Below are positions 1-12,237 of a DNA stretch of 64,000 bases, in pieces. Origin of the DNA: Talaromyces rugulosus (Eukaryota > Ascomycota > Eurotiomycetes > Eurotiales > Trichocomaceae); the NCBI RefSeq assembly GCF_013368755.1, contig NC_049562.1, positions 5,456,001 through 5,520,000 of the forward strand, read 5' to 3'. A program made the translations under genes and the position numbers. Position 1 is the first letter of the stretch, and every line of letters begins with the position of its first letter. Under the pieces are notes generated by a model that saw nothing but the letters and a program-made list of their open reading frames with translations, was not told where the DNA came from and searched no databases.

Positions 1-1088
1 TATGAACTTGCTTTTTTTTCCCCATTCATTTTCAGTTTTGTCATCCTGCATAAATTAGATATGCATCAATGCATGCAGGCGCTTACCCGTCTGCTGTGTA
101 TCGCGTGAGCGTCTCATGGGTTCTTTTTGCAATTACAAATACCTCATATATCGAGATGACTGTTCAATGGGGGAAAAAAGAAAAAAAAAGGTGACATCGA
201 CTGCATATTCTGACAGCACAGCTATTGTGCTCGAGATACGTCAATAAGAGCAATAAAGAAAAAAATTTAAAATCAAATCAAAACCAATAGATGCATGCAG
301 TCAGCCAAAGGTTGGATTGGGCAGCCGTTTGTCGATAGTCGGCATTTACACAGTATTAATTATTAATATTATAGAAATGTGCATGGATCGTATTGATGCA
401 CCAAATCAGTCATTTTACAAATCCCTTTCCTCGTCGCTTAAACCATGATAGATAACAAACGAAATACTTTTCTTTTTGTGTACCGTGAAATGTATAATCT
501 ATCATATTATAATCCAAACCCCCCCCCCCCCCCCATTTCCTGCCCCACAGTGCAAACACGCAAAGTCTCTAGAGAGCTGCTCGGAACAAACGGAATTCTG
601 TTGGATGTACAAGACCAGTTCTTCTTTGACATGCCCAGCCGCTTACGAATTACGAATGACTGGTGGCTATGCAGAATGGGCTTTTTTTTCCTGGACAGCT
701 GACGTTTCTATCGCCAGACTCGTCCTACTGTAACATTGAATGTGATGTGGATGATGGAATAATCCGAGTCTTATTTTCTTTTTTCTGTTTGAAAAATGAT
801 GATGCGGTCATGTAACACGAACTTAGTCTTGGAATTGCATTGTTGAGTAATATCAGTAGTAATGACGTGGAAGAATTCGCGTACACCAGGTACGAGGAGC
901 AGGATATGCAGAAACGTAAAACAAATGTCAAGCTATACTGATATGCTATTGCTAAGGGAATACCCGAAAGAGTACGTAACCTAGCATGCGCCATTTTCAT
1001 ATATATTTCCATAAAATCGAAACATTGAAAAAAGATGACAACGAAAAAGACATGAACCTAGAGTTATTCAATGAAAAAACTGTAAATC
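1..1088. other. Intergenic, no gene seen
   Basis: This is AT-rich non-coding sequence. Only short overlapping open frames are present and none resembles a protein. A run of 16 C residues lies at 519-534. The right end is the 3' flank of the minus-strand regulator that ends at 1089. Confidence 0.6.
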
Positions 1089-2579
1089 TCAAAATCCAAC
1101 CACGTTATAAGCGGAACCTGCGTGTGGAAATGGTTGAGTCGGCGACGGATAGTGAATCTGCGGAGCACTCGACGTCGCGAAAACATTAGGAATCCAAGCT
1201 GCCTGCAGCCCAAATGATGCGGCGGTGGTCGAAGTCGAGGTTGGCTTAGGGGCAATATTGTAGGAGACCGCTACCCGAAGATTCTCCAGCATAGACTCAT
1301 AGCGACAAGCGAACTCGCGCAGATGGGTCATCTGTCCCGAGTCAACGTTGTTTCTCGGGTCGCCGCCCTCAAAGATCGGAGGGGAAAGCTGTTCAACAGT
1401 TCCAGTGTCTTGACCAAATATTCCCCAGACCTGGTTTGTGGAATTCTTTTGCGTCAAGTCCGTATTCGCAAAAGCTGTAAAAAAAGGTGTTTCTACATGC
1501 CCGTTGACAGTGTAGAGATCTGCGCTCGGATCAAGAAGACCCTTTAGTAAGTCAAGCGTTTCACGCGCGGTTTTCAGAGACCGATCAACCAGGGACTTCC
1601 GGGTTGTTGGTGTGCAGTCGCGAGGGACAGTACTAGGAACACGCCCCATGCTTGGATCTTGTAGGCTGGTAGGCACGGCTTGAAACACTGTCTGGGCCAG
1701 AACAGTGAAGAGGCGGTCGAGCAAGGAAGTAGCCGCGAGCAGATTATTCGTCTCCTTTGAGCATAGCGCACAATTGAACAGTAACTGACATGATGAGAGC
1801 GACGAAATCACGACGTCGATCGTTGGCTCGAACAGCCACTGCGACGGATCGCGGCCGAGACTGTACAGTTTGTTCTGGCTCAGAGCTTGCTGGTGCATGC
1901 ATCCACATATATCAACCGGTGTTACTGGTTCTGTCCGCACACTGGACCAATTGGTAGACTCGTCGTCCGGTGATTGCACGTACTGAGAATGCACCGGCGA
2001 TATGTAGGGAGTTTCCATAGAACCAAAGCTTTCCAGGTCAATGGATAGTCCTCCTTCCCATGTGTAGGGTCTGTACCCGGTAGAAATTGGCGAGATACAC
2101 GAACTGGTTCTTCCCGGCAAGCTATACTTGCGGTTCGATCTGTTGGTCGTGTGGCCTTGGGGTGACCAAGCCATCTCATAATGCATAGTAGTAGACGCCG
2201 ACTAGAGTAGTGATTAGCATCGATCCTGGTAGAAATTTGAACATCTACTTACATCACTTCCCCGGCGGTCTATTGGATTTTGATTGGAAGGGACCTTGGG
2301 TGCTGTTGTCCAGGCGGCTACCTTCTCCTTAGAAGATGCATTCCGTTTAGAGACCTGAATATTCTCGAGCTTCTTCAATGTGGCCTTGTTCTTACTGCCC
2401 TTGGGCTTGCCAGCGCGGCTGGCAATGCTGTAGGTACACTGGAAGTCATGCTTCTCGCAGCGCACGCAGACTTGGCCGCCCGAGCAGCGTACCTTGGATT
2501 GGCGACAAGCATCGCAAGCCGCGCGCATTCGGGGCTTTTCCGGGTAGTTCGGTGACTGCAACTGTTGCATATCGATCAT
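1089..2579 (-). CDS. AflR-type Zn2Cys6 transcription factor (copy 1)
   Basis: Two exons (2253-2579 and 1089-2201) are joined across a 51-nt intron with GTAAGT donor, GCTAATCAC branch region and CTAG acceptor. The frame is continuous and gives 479 aa. The N-terminus (about residues 18-50) has a fungal binuclear zinc cluster, CDACRQSKVRC followed by CVRC and a final Cys, spaced C-X2-C-X6-C-X5-C-X2-C-X6-C. It is followed by a basic linker RAGKPKGSKNKATLKKL, as in AflR-like regulators. The C-terminal half (CGCMHQQ... and a Cys-containing helical stretch) resembles the AflR regulatory domain and matches the layout of the gene at 11027-12237. Such proteins activate secondary-metabolite genes in the nucleus; here no polyketide or peptide synthase is nearby. 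The last 40 residues are low complexity, so the 3' end could contain an unrecognised intron. The target pathway is unknown. Confidence 0.85.
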
Positions 2580-3756
2580 TTCTTAGCGTTTATTCTGACA
2601 TATGCAAGCAAGGAACAAGTCGTGAAGCTGTTTGGCCTCTCAGAAAAAGGTGGTGCCTTGGAGGAGGGGTATTGCAACAGAGATTGGCAACTAAAAAGGC
2701 AACCAACTAGGGAACCAAACTAGGGAACTAAACTAGCTGTGATCAAATAAGCAATAATAAAAGAAGGGGTAAGAGGGGAAGAAGCAGAAATGCAAAAATG
2801 CAGCTTCCTCGAGGGTGAATATAAGGCAATGCCTCGTTCTTAGTCCTTCCCATGTTAATAATAATACCATGGCATGGCATGGCATGCCTTGTCCGTTCAC
2901 CAACACCTTATCCACAATGGCACCGCCATTCAATCCAAACGCTGTGATACCTTTGTGTCGCGCCCGAACTTAGCCGGACGTCCATCGTAGGCTGAGCAGG
3001 TATCCAGTCAGGGCAGACCGAGGTTCCAGGCGGCTCCAGAAAATGCCGTAACGGGCAATGGAAATTCTTTGGAAGTCATCGGGAATTGTGTGTGGCAATT
3101 AGACCTTCATCATGCGGGTGTCATTCATGCGCTTCGCAGTACGTTTGCCTGGTGGTGGGACAAAGCACGCGGTCCCCGTCAGCCTGCAGCCTGGCCGCAA
3201 AAAATAAGATAAAAAACGAACGCGCTCGATGCGAGCCCTGCGATCGCCCAGGGACCCATCAATTCGACCGGTAAGAATTTGTCATGCTAGGCGACAAACG
3301 GACAAGACTGTCTAAGCGAGACAGGAGACGGAGGAGAAGAGGGACGGAACGGGAAGGGAGGTTGGTCGTTCTCTTTGTTCTCTCTCGCCAGGATAACCAC
3401 ATCCCCGGTAGACGCCGTCGACAAGAATTGACCGGACCCCGGCGGCCCCATGATTCGCTTTGGACCTTGCCTGGGTAGGACACAACACAAAGGCCCGGGC
3501 GACAACCCTCATTCGGCAAAAAGGTTGCCGAGTCCTTTTGGGATGCGCTGGGCCTGGCTGTCCTGCACGAGTTATGCACGACCGGGTTTTGCCCTGTGTA
3601 TCTCCGTCGATTCCCCGACAAAGAGAGAGACAGGCCATGCTAATGTACATGCTACTAAATAAGTCGAAACACATTATTGAGTTATCAAGAACAAAACAAA
3701 AAATATATTACAAATAAAGCAACCCAATTAAGGGGGAAAGGGGGACAGTGCGAAGA
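2580..3756. other. Intergenic: promoter of the copy-1 regulator and 3' flank of PAQR gene
   Basis: No gene is supported. Open frames of about 120 codons at 3259-3674 overlap each other on both strands and look like chance. A short tandem of ATGGC units (about 2868-2886) is the only repeat noticed. Confidence 0.55.
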
Positions 3757-4695
3757 TCAACAGGTATCAGCGACGCTATGCCGGTAGTCAAACGCCCTCA
3801 AAAGACCGGTTAAATGGGCTACGGCGGCACAGACGACTAGGACGTGGAAGATCTGATGCGAACTGCCCACGATGTCGAACTTTCCCGGCCACAGGCGCTC
3901 TGGCACGCGAGCTGCGTAGATGGTCGCGCCAAGGATGTAAAGAAAGCCCTGAAACAAGAGCCAATCGAGGCCGATCTGATAGGTCATCTGCGTCGCACCG
4001 TACAACCACAAGCCGTGAATGACTGGAAAGATGGCCGACAAGCCCATCGATACAAACATGCCTGCTCGGAAAGGTCGCCATTCGGGTGTTCGAAACCGAG
4101 GCATTACGCAGACGCAAGTGCACCCGAGCCCGATGGTGGTGATCATGGCCCAGTAAATCGTCTGTAGGACGGGCATGCAGTAGAAGCCATAGTAGATGCT
4201 GGGGATGAAGCTGCCCGTGATGAGACCAACAATGCCTACGTAGTCCAGGGCATTCCCAATGCGCGCAACAGCCGGCGAGTGATTCGCGATGGTGTGGTAG
4301 GTCGCTGACATGCCGAGACAAAAGGCTGCACCGACAAAGAAGCACGCAAAGGCGGAGATGTCGGCGCTGGACGCGGAGCTGTAGCGCGGTGAAAGGACTT
4401 GATACAAGCGGACTCCGGCCGGGATAGTTAACAGCGCTGGCAGCAGATGAGTGTAGATGTTGACACTTTCATTGTGAAGGTAGGCCAGTGACTGGAAAGA
4501 GACCAGGAAGGAGGACGATGCTGGCCGGTAGCCGCTATAGATGTGGTGGTTGTCGCGCAGCCAAGTCGGCAATTCGTCCCAGACCAGCAGTCTTCGAATT
4601 GCCTCTGCAGGCTGCTTCACGGCCAGCTCAGCAGTAACCTCTCTATTCTCCGGCTGCGCATCCGTTGGCTGCCTCCGTTGGCGAGCACCGGACAT
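3757..4695 (-). CDS. PAQR / hemolysin-III family membrane receptor (Izh-like)
   Basis: Single exon of 312 aa. I chose the ATG at 4693-4695 (MSGARQRR) rather than the upstream in-frame Met at 4752, because the extra 19 residues form a spurious hydrophobic lead and family members begin with a soluble tail. After a roughly 65-residue cytosolic tail (WDELPTWLRDN, HIYSGYRP) come seven predicted membrane segments. PAQR signatures are visible: SVNIYTHLLPALL in the first segment, a conserved SATYHTIANHS, and a C-terminal HQIFHVLVV in which the two His complete the presumed zinc site. Fungal members (Izh1-4) act in zinc and sterol homeostasis and are related to adiponectin receptors. The gene faces away from the next one, with about 490 bp between starts. 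Family is confident; the ligand or substrate is not known. Confidence 0.9.
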   Translation of the reverse strand: MSGARQRRQPTDAQPENREVTAELAVKQPAEAIRRLLVWDELPTWLRDNHHIYSGYRPASSSFLVSFQSLAYLHNESVNIYTHLLPALLTIPAGVRLYQVLSPRYSSASSADISAFACFFVGAAFCLGMSATYHTIANHSPAVARIGNALDYVGIVGLITGSFIPSIYYGFYCMPVLQTIYWAMITTIGLGCTCVCVMPRFRTPEWRPFRAGMFVSMGLSAIFPVIHGLWLYGATQMTYQIGLDWLLFQGFLYILGATIYAARVPERLWPGKFDIVGSSHQIFHVLVVCAAVAHLTGLLRAFDYRHSVADTC

Positions 4696-5188
4696 GGCGT
4701 AGCGTTTGTTGGTCTTCCTAAAGAGGAAGACCAAGACAAAGAAAAGAAGCACGGGTATCGATAAGAGTAACGCACCGAACAGGAAAGCGAGCCGGGCGGG
4801 AATAAATAGCGCGAGTATAATAAGAGACGTCGCTCGTTTGCAGGATTTCTTTATGTCTTGTTGCTTGTTGTTGTTGTTGTCGTCGTTGTTCTCTGCTCAC
4901 CTCAAAAAGTCGAGAATAAATGTTGGGAAGCGCCCTGAGGCAGGGGCAGAAGCCGCCATTCCTCTTTGGGACGCCACTACGCCTGAGCAGGAAGGTGCGA
5001 CCCACATGCGCCGCGATCACTCGGCGATCACATGTCATGGCACGTGCAGGATCGCCGCGGCAGTCAAACAAGACAAACAGGCTGCTCCTGCTTGTGGGGC
5101 AAAAGATAATCATCATTGATGACGGCCTCGAGAGACAAGACACAAAAAGAAAAGAAAGAGATGAGGACCACTGCTTCATTTGGCAACG
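4696..5188. promoter_or_regulatory. Divergent promoter region between PAQR gene and CSN8/Rpn12-like gene
   Basis: 493 bp separate the two divergent start codons. There are TTG/GTT repeats near 4860-4880 and a run of CAA/AAC near 5236-5255 just inside the right-hand gene. I see no recognisable factor site. Confidence 0.45.
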
Positions 5189-6289
5189 ATGGACGTTTAT
5201 CCCCGGCCCAGGCCCTCTAGAAAACAAGAAAATAACAATAACAACAACACTAACGCCAACAACAACGCCGGCAGCCGCTTGCGCCCCGTCGCCGATGCGC
5301 TTGACGCTGTCGGCTTCCCCTCCAAGGGCGACAAGACGTAGGTCACTTGGCAGGAGGCCTATCGCAGACTAACTTTCCACAGACTACTAGAGCACAAGGC
5401 ACAAAAAGACTTCTATGACAAAATAGTTGATCGCTACATGCGCTTTTGCTCGCGCAATTCGCATGACCTGGAGGCCGCCTGGGCTTCCCTCCCCGCCAGC
5501 GCATCTGCAGACGCTACCAAGAACCCCCCAGCCAACCTTCCTGTCCGGCCTCGCGCACAAGCACCGCCGCAAAATGAAGACGCTGATTCTCTGGTTGCAA
5601 AAACCGCCAAGTTGAGCCTTGGTCCACAAAAGCCGACGCGAGATGAGCGGCAACAATCCCCCGCGGTGGAATTGTCCACGCTGCTGATGTCACTTCGGAA
5701 GCTGCGCGAAGGGCTCCTGGCAACGGCCTCTACAACTCCCGTCACTTTCCAACAACAGGTTCACATATTCTCCATCAGGTTCTCCATTCTAGCTCACCAT
5801 CCGCCGTCCTACTTCTCTTCGCTACGCTACCTGCTCGAGTCCCTGCACACATCGACCCATCCCCTCACGCCACCTCAGCTGACCGAATTCACATCCTACC
5901 TCATCCTCGACTATGCCTGTCGACAAAACTCATTTGCCGCCGCCTATGCCTTGCTGGTCGAGTCCAAGGAAAAGCACGGCTTCCAATCCCCGGTGGTGGA
6001 GCAAGTGCTCACCGCGCTAACCCATGACAACTGGGTCTCGTTCTGGCGCATCCATAAAGGAGTAGACGGATATGTGCGTGCAGTGATGGGCTGGGCAACG
6101 GAAAACGTCATAAGGCAGGCCCTCAAGGCTGTTGGTCGAACATACCTAAGCGTCAACCTGAATTGGCTGTTGACCAACTGTACTGGTGACGAGGACTGGA
6201 CATGGGAGGGCCTGGCAGAGAAGGAGAGGCTTGGATGGGATCGAGAAGGTGACACGATTATTATTCGTAGACCCAAGCCAAAGCAATAA
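5189..6289 (+). CDS. CSN8/PSMD8/eIF3k-like PCI-type protein
   Basis: Two exons (5189-5337 and 5383-6289) give 351 aa. The 45-nt intron has a GTAGGT donor, a GACTAACTTTC branch and a CACAG acceptor, and the joined frame reads GDKT-LLEHKAQKDFYDKIVDRYMRF. The ATG at 5438 is internal. The N-terminus has an Asn-rich run; residues 60-150 are charged and low complexity. The C-terminal 170 residues are helical and end in a winged-helix-like stretch (ALKAVGRTYLSVNLNWLLTN, then a Trp/Glu-rich turn and a basic tail). This pattern is that of the CSN8/Rpn12/eIF3k family, subunits of the COP9 signalosome, 26S proteasome lid and eIF3. Which of the three complexes it belongs to cannot be settled; it may be a fungus-specific paralogue. 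Confidence 0.7.
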
Positions 6290-6486
6290 TTGCTGATCAT
6301 TGGCGTATCGCCGGACCGCGTCTTTAATTTATAACTTTTATTAGCAGTAGCAGCGTCTCGCCTGTGCTGCGCGATATTCGATATACTGCCTTGATGTGAG
6401 AGGTCCGTAGAATGATCTCGTATTGCACTTGCAATGATCGACTTGTATATATCACATATTTTAGCGTTAGAATGAACCCTTCAACA

Positions 6487-8025
6487 TCACAACTTGAAAT
6501 CCGACGTTGCCCGGTCTAGGTTTGTCTCGCCAGAATGAGTTTGCTGGAAAACCGTGTCCGCTAATTGAGTTTTCAAGTCGCGCGACTTGTCGGAGCAAAG
6601 CTCATATATGGTTGCGAGGTTGAAAGTGAGACTGCGGAATGAATGATTCGCAGAAATGAGAGATTCTAAAAGCGATCGGGCCTAGGGATACGTTAGAAAT
6701 GGAGACATCGATTTTTTTCAGTGAACACCGCACTCACTTCGTTCAATTGACCCGTGTAAAGAAGGCACACGGCAAGATTTTGTACAATCATCGGCTCGTT
6801 GGACTTGATCGGGTTCTCGAGCAGTGCCCTCCATTCAGAAATAGCATCGTCGTAGCGACCATCGGCCATGCTTGTCAAAGGTTTCAAAATACCCTCTTGC
6901 AGGGCATCGGATTTGCTCAAAATTTCCTTGGCGGCAGTGACATCTCCGATCCGCAGAGCCAAAAGGGCAGCTCTTAGTTTGATGCTATCGCTATCGCCAA
7001 ATCCAAGACTATTCAGAGAACGTTGCGCGGCATCCAGGTCGTTCATTTCGACAAGTGCATTGACACTTCGAACTCCGAGGTCTAGCAGCCTTTCCTGCCA
7101 TATTTGCCTTTTGGACTTATCCAAGCCAGGTCGCATGATCTCTTGTCGCGCCTCGAAGCCAAGCTCGTACAAGCCAGTGATGCCTCGACGGGGGTCCCCA
7201 AAACCAATACTCTGTAGTCGGACCGCAAGAACCCGGAGCGGCCATGGTACGATATGATAGGAATTCTTCTTTTGTACCTGAGGCACCGCATCGCCGGCGG
7301 CTTCTAGGTCGGTATCCACATAGTAAAAGGTCGAATGGAGATCTTCCAATGCCTTCGACTCTTGTGCCGCCAGCGCAGTATTTCCGGTCAGCTCGAGACA
7401 CGCTAAACGGGTGTAGAGTAAGGTGAATATTGTCTTGGAGTCTGAAGGCCGCATGCTCGGCGAAGTCAAAAGTATTGCACTTAGATGCGCGGCAAGAAGA
7501 AAATGGCCTTTTGCGAGGAATCCATTGAGAGCACCGAGTGAGACCTCGATAGGTTCTTCTATATTAGGACTGTAAAAAGGTGAGCGAAACACAGGCGGGA
7601 TCTCAAGTTGAGATAGAGGATGATAGATCTCTGGGCGTAGGAGGAACGATAGGTCCTTGGTAGTTGAAGAAAGACTTTGAGACTCAAATATGCTATCAAT
7701 CTCGATGCTTAGTGAGCCCAAGTCCAAGGGATTAGATGGCGACAAACGGCCAACATCGCTAGTCCGGGCTTGAGACTTTTGAGGCGACCTTGGAGATAGT
7801 GGCTCGTCGGATGAGAGAGGGTCGCTGTGTATATTAGCATGTGCTCATAGATCATTGCAGGACGCAGCTCACTCGTCAACTAAATCCAACGGTCCTTTTG
7901 TTGATGTTCGTGGGCGCGAAGCTGTAGCATGTGAGCGTGCGTCATCACCGGATTTTCAGGTAAAGGGTCATCTTACACCTTGATGAGGTACTGCGCTGGT
8001 GCTTTAAATCCTGTCTATTTGCCAT
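6487..8025 (-). CDS. TRAPP complex subunit 12 homologue
   Basis: Four exons (7977-8025, 7873-7921, 6738-7824, 6487-6681) splice in frame to 459 aa. Intron donors are GTAAGA, GTGAGC and GTGAGT, and all acceptors end in CAG or TAG. The long third exon holds TPR-like helices, including the stretch IVPWPLRVLAVRLQSIGFGD followed by PRRGITGLYEL, which parallels the TRAPPC12 (TTC15) core. The last exon supplies the typical C-terminus NLATIYELCSDKSRDLK. TRAPPC12 belongs to the TRAPPIII-type tethering complex that activates Rab GTPases in ER-Golgi and autophagic traffic. The N-terminal 60 residues are Ser/Pro-rich and unconserved. The gene is head-to-head with DPM1, 282 bp apart, so the two probably share a promoter. 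Confidence 0.8.
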
Positions 8026-9102
<1,077 letters not shown>

Positions 9103-9369
9103 GCCAATTTAACAGGCGTGAATAACGCAATTCCCGCGTATGGGGATTCTTTTCAACTACTCTTGCGGCGGTCCTATTCTTGCGCTGCTACTGCTGCTAT
9201 ACCCTAAGTTTTATTAATTTTGATCCAAGCATCTATTCTCTTGTTGCACGGTAGATGCATGCCTATCGACACGGTGTTTCATATCTTTTTTTCATTATAC
9301 GTTTTCTGTATACTAAATTTCAATCATCACTAACGAAAATTGATTTCCTATCGTCATGAAGTTTTGAAA

Positions 9370-10503
9370 TCATGTTGCTTTCTCAACGCTTCCTAGATAC
9401 CCTTGGACTCGGGTTGCCAAATCACGTCGTGCTTCGTCTTCGCCTTCGCCGCCGAGGCCGTGCGAAGCTCCAGGGACAACACCACTATGCTCGTCATCCC
9501 AAAGATTCTGGAAAGACTTGTTTGTTGCTGTTTGCCATCGTTGTAATAATTTTTGCTTGTCTAATGTTTTTGGAGCGTGTTCATCCTCGCCAGAGTAAAG
9601 AACCACAAGCTTTGTTTTGAGCAAGTTCCTAGTGGCAATCATTCCAAACGTTTCGTCCAGTCGTTTATCAGGCAAATCTGAGCTGAATAAGTCGTCCTCC
9701 CGAGGATCTGCCGGACTATCTGGACTAATAAGGCTTAGGAATCGCCTAGCCGTTACTGGGACAGGCGGAAATCCCAATTTGGACGTCAACGACAATGGCA
9801 ATAGCACATCATGCATGTTGTCATCAGTATAGGTAAGTCTCTTGGCCATATCAACGAGCTGCAAATATGTGCCTTCCCCTTCTGCGTCCTTGAAATTGCC
9901 AGCTCCATCGGTCATGTGGGAAAGCAGCGCCTCGCGGTCCGAAACAGGAGCTTGCATGATTGCTCCGTCGACTGCTGGTCGGCGAATATGAAGCAATCCT
10001 TGGTCGAAGACGGTGTCAGGTGTTATTGGGTTCGGCGTGTAGAGATAGTGCAGAACGTCTTGGCTCCCCGTGGAATGGCCCATTATCACGACCTTTGGCT
10101 CCTGGCCAGTCTGCAAGGACTTTTTGTACCCTGTGATATATTCCACCCCCTGCGCAATATCTTCCACGTCTCTGCCCAATCGGCCGGTCCCCCACATGTC
10201 GTAGGACGAACTGAGTATCAAGGAAAACAGAGACCACTGGGTGGACTCTACAGCAGCAGAGAGGCTTTTCAAGTACGGGACGGTGGAGAGGCCATCACTC
10301 AGGCCGCCGATGACGATGAGGCTGTGAGGCTTCTTGGGTGCATCCGGCTTCAGATATTCAAAGGCCACCAGCCGTTCAGTCTAGGTCGAGTCGTTTCAAG
10401 GTTAGCTGTTGCTTGGACATTGTGCGAGGCCAGGGGAATTGCTTACAACATGGTGCAGCTTTCCCTCCTCGTGGGTGCCCACGACACCATTAAAACCATC
10501 CAT
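9370..10503 (-). CDS. DUF1749-family alpha/beta hydrolase (SidJ-like)
   Basis: Two exons (10447-10503 and 9370-10380) join across a 66-nt intron (GTAAGC...CTAG), giving 355 aa and the family-typical N-terminus GKLHHVTERLVAFEY. The nucleophile elbow is GHSTGSQD; an acidic residue in YSGEDEHAP and a His in GASHGLGGE complete the probable Ser-Asp-His triad. Members of this family include the Aspergillus SidJ esterase, which hydrolyses siderophores inside the cell, and other uncharacterised UPF0613 proteins. No siderophore genes are nearby, so the substrate is open. The frame stays open upstream to an ATG at 10752, adding 83 residues; I prefer the ATG at 10501-10503 because family members start close to the LHxYTERL motif. 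Confidence 0.82.
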
Positions 10504-11026
10504 TATATCGGTTATCAACTCTGTAATGAAACCCCGCGGCAGCTTTTCCGCAGTCGATCCAATGCGCGAGAATCCTCGGGAGGGTGCGAAGACTCGGTCT
10601 CTACTCGGAACTCTAAATGTCCCCTCGTCGTCAAAGAGGTCAATGAGGTATTCGACAATGAGAAGAAGGACGAGGTCGGGAGTGGCTTCCACAAACACAT
10701 ATATTGATGATGTGATGCGATGTCGGCTCTGCGCCAAGAGCGGGCCGGGCATGGTGTGGAGCCCAGCTTAAAGTTTCATGCTCTATTATTATCACTGATT
10801 GATAAGGATATTGACATTAATCGTTCAAAGGGAAGTTAGCCTCGCTAATACACACAAGCTCCACAGTACATATGACATTTCACGGAACTCAACCCGAGAC
10901 CACCCTACTAGAGGACATGTAAATCTATGTGGACGACGATAAAAACCAGAAATTCTCCAAAGCAAAAAACACAAGAAAAAAAGAAGAAAGGAGAAACAAG
11001 AAAAAAGGTATAAAGACGCTAACAAA
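10504..11026. other. Intergenic, with an open frame continuing from the hydrolase
   Basis: The left part (10504-10752) stays open in the hydrolase reading frame and may be 5' UTR or an N-terminal extension. The rest (10753-11026) is AT-rich 3' flank of the copy-2 regulator, with A-rich runs near 10960-11005. Confidence 0.5.
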
Positions 11027-11946
11027 TCAAACCACATAACTCCCAACAGTACCAATTAATGTCTCAATTCCGGCCTGCAGCCTGTCAAGTACGTGCCACA
11101 GGTATTCCGGGTTACTGGAATCAGAGGCGAGCAGAGCAGAATCAGAGACCCTTCGCCCGGGAGATCGTACTCTGGCCAACTCAAATGCATCTCGTAAGTC
11201 TCGTAGGGTAGTCTGGGCCCTCAACAGCATGTGACGAAGCTGCATCATCCGAAGCGTGCTTGAGCCGCCCTGATCCGGGTGCGGTAGCCCCGTCATGGGA
11301 TTGTTTGCGGTGAAGTCCTTCAACTGGGTAAAGAGCAGAGATTCGAGCTGGTCAACGGCCATTTGAAGGGAAGCAATAAGGAACAGGATCAAGGATGAGT
11401 CTTTCTCGCACGATGGGCAGCCGGCTGTCCGCTGGCATGCCGTGAATGTGGCGTCCACGCACTGCATTGACTCGTCGAAGACACCGTGCTGCGCCAGGGC
11501 TCCCTGCGACTTCAGCGCCTGGAGCGAGGCTACGCTCGACGTCTGCCAGTGGAAACAGCCGCACGGGGCCGATTGAAAAGAAGACGCCGCATAGCCTGGG
11601 GAGCCGTTGTCGGCGGGATACATGTCGCCTGAGTGCGAAATGCTGGTAGCAGAGTGCAGCGATGGGCTGTGCGATGCCTGGGAGACTATGTGGTCGTGGT
11701 GCAAAGACAGATTCTTGGATCCCAGATCCACGCTCTCAGGGGGAGTCGGAATGGGCTGCGGCGAGATCCAAGCATAAGAAGCATACTGGCCGTGCTGGAG
11801 GCGCTGATTAGCCGATTGATCTGGCAAAGAGAAAAAAGAAGAGCAAGACTCACCTGGTACGACGAGAGGTCCCATTCAGAAGCAGCAGCAGCCGGCGCGC
11901 TGAACGACGAAGCCGAGGTTGTCGATGTTGATGCAGTTGATGTTGA

Positions 11947-11978
<32 letters not shown>

Positions 11979-12237
11979 TCGGATAAGCAGCGCCCATCGG
12001 GAAGGCGCTGGGCTGGCTGGTCGCGCCTGCCGTGGTGAGCGCGGCCTCTCGCAGGCGTGCGAGTGTCTTTCGGTTGCGGCTGCCCTTGGGCTTCCCAATC
12101 CTCGCCGCAACACTGTAGTGACAGTCGTGACGGTGGTTCTTGCAGTGCACACACGGCGCGCCTCCGGTGCAGCGCACCTTGGCTTCATGGCATGCGTCGC
12201 ATGCTGATCGGAGCTTGGGCGTCTGGGTGTTGGCCAT
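11027..12237 (-). CDS. AflR-type Zn2Cys6 transcription factor (copy 2)
   Basis: Two exons (11854-12237 and 11027-11803) give 386 aa. The donor is GTGAGT. Of two candidate acceptors only the one ending AATCAG keeps the frame and makes a normal 50-nt intron; the nearer CAG would leave 33 nt and shift the frame. The zinc cluster is [15 protein letters not shown] and a last Cys with the same spacing as the gene at 1089-2579. It is followed by the same basic linker, [18 protein letters not shown] long Thr/Ser tract (about residues 88-115) is encoded by a GTT/GAT-type repeat at about 11916-11984. The C-terminal half starts CGCFHWQ and contains CPSCEKDSS, as in AflR-domain regulators. It is probably a paralogue of the first regulator. 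Its target genes are not evident here. Confidence 0.85.

Noticed and set aside
3259..3674. Two overlapping 120-codon minus-strand frames
   Set aside because: Mutually exclusive frames with basic, Ser-rich composition and no family resemblance.
9811..10707. 298-codon plus-strand open frame
   Set aside because: Antisense to the DUF1749 hydrolase, which has intact catalytic motifs and splice sites.
11821..11853. 33-nt intron in the copy-2 regulator ending at the nearer CAG
   Set aside because: It is too short for this genome and breaks the frame; the acceptor 17 nt further on gives a 50-nt intron and continuous frame.
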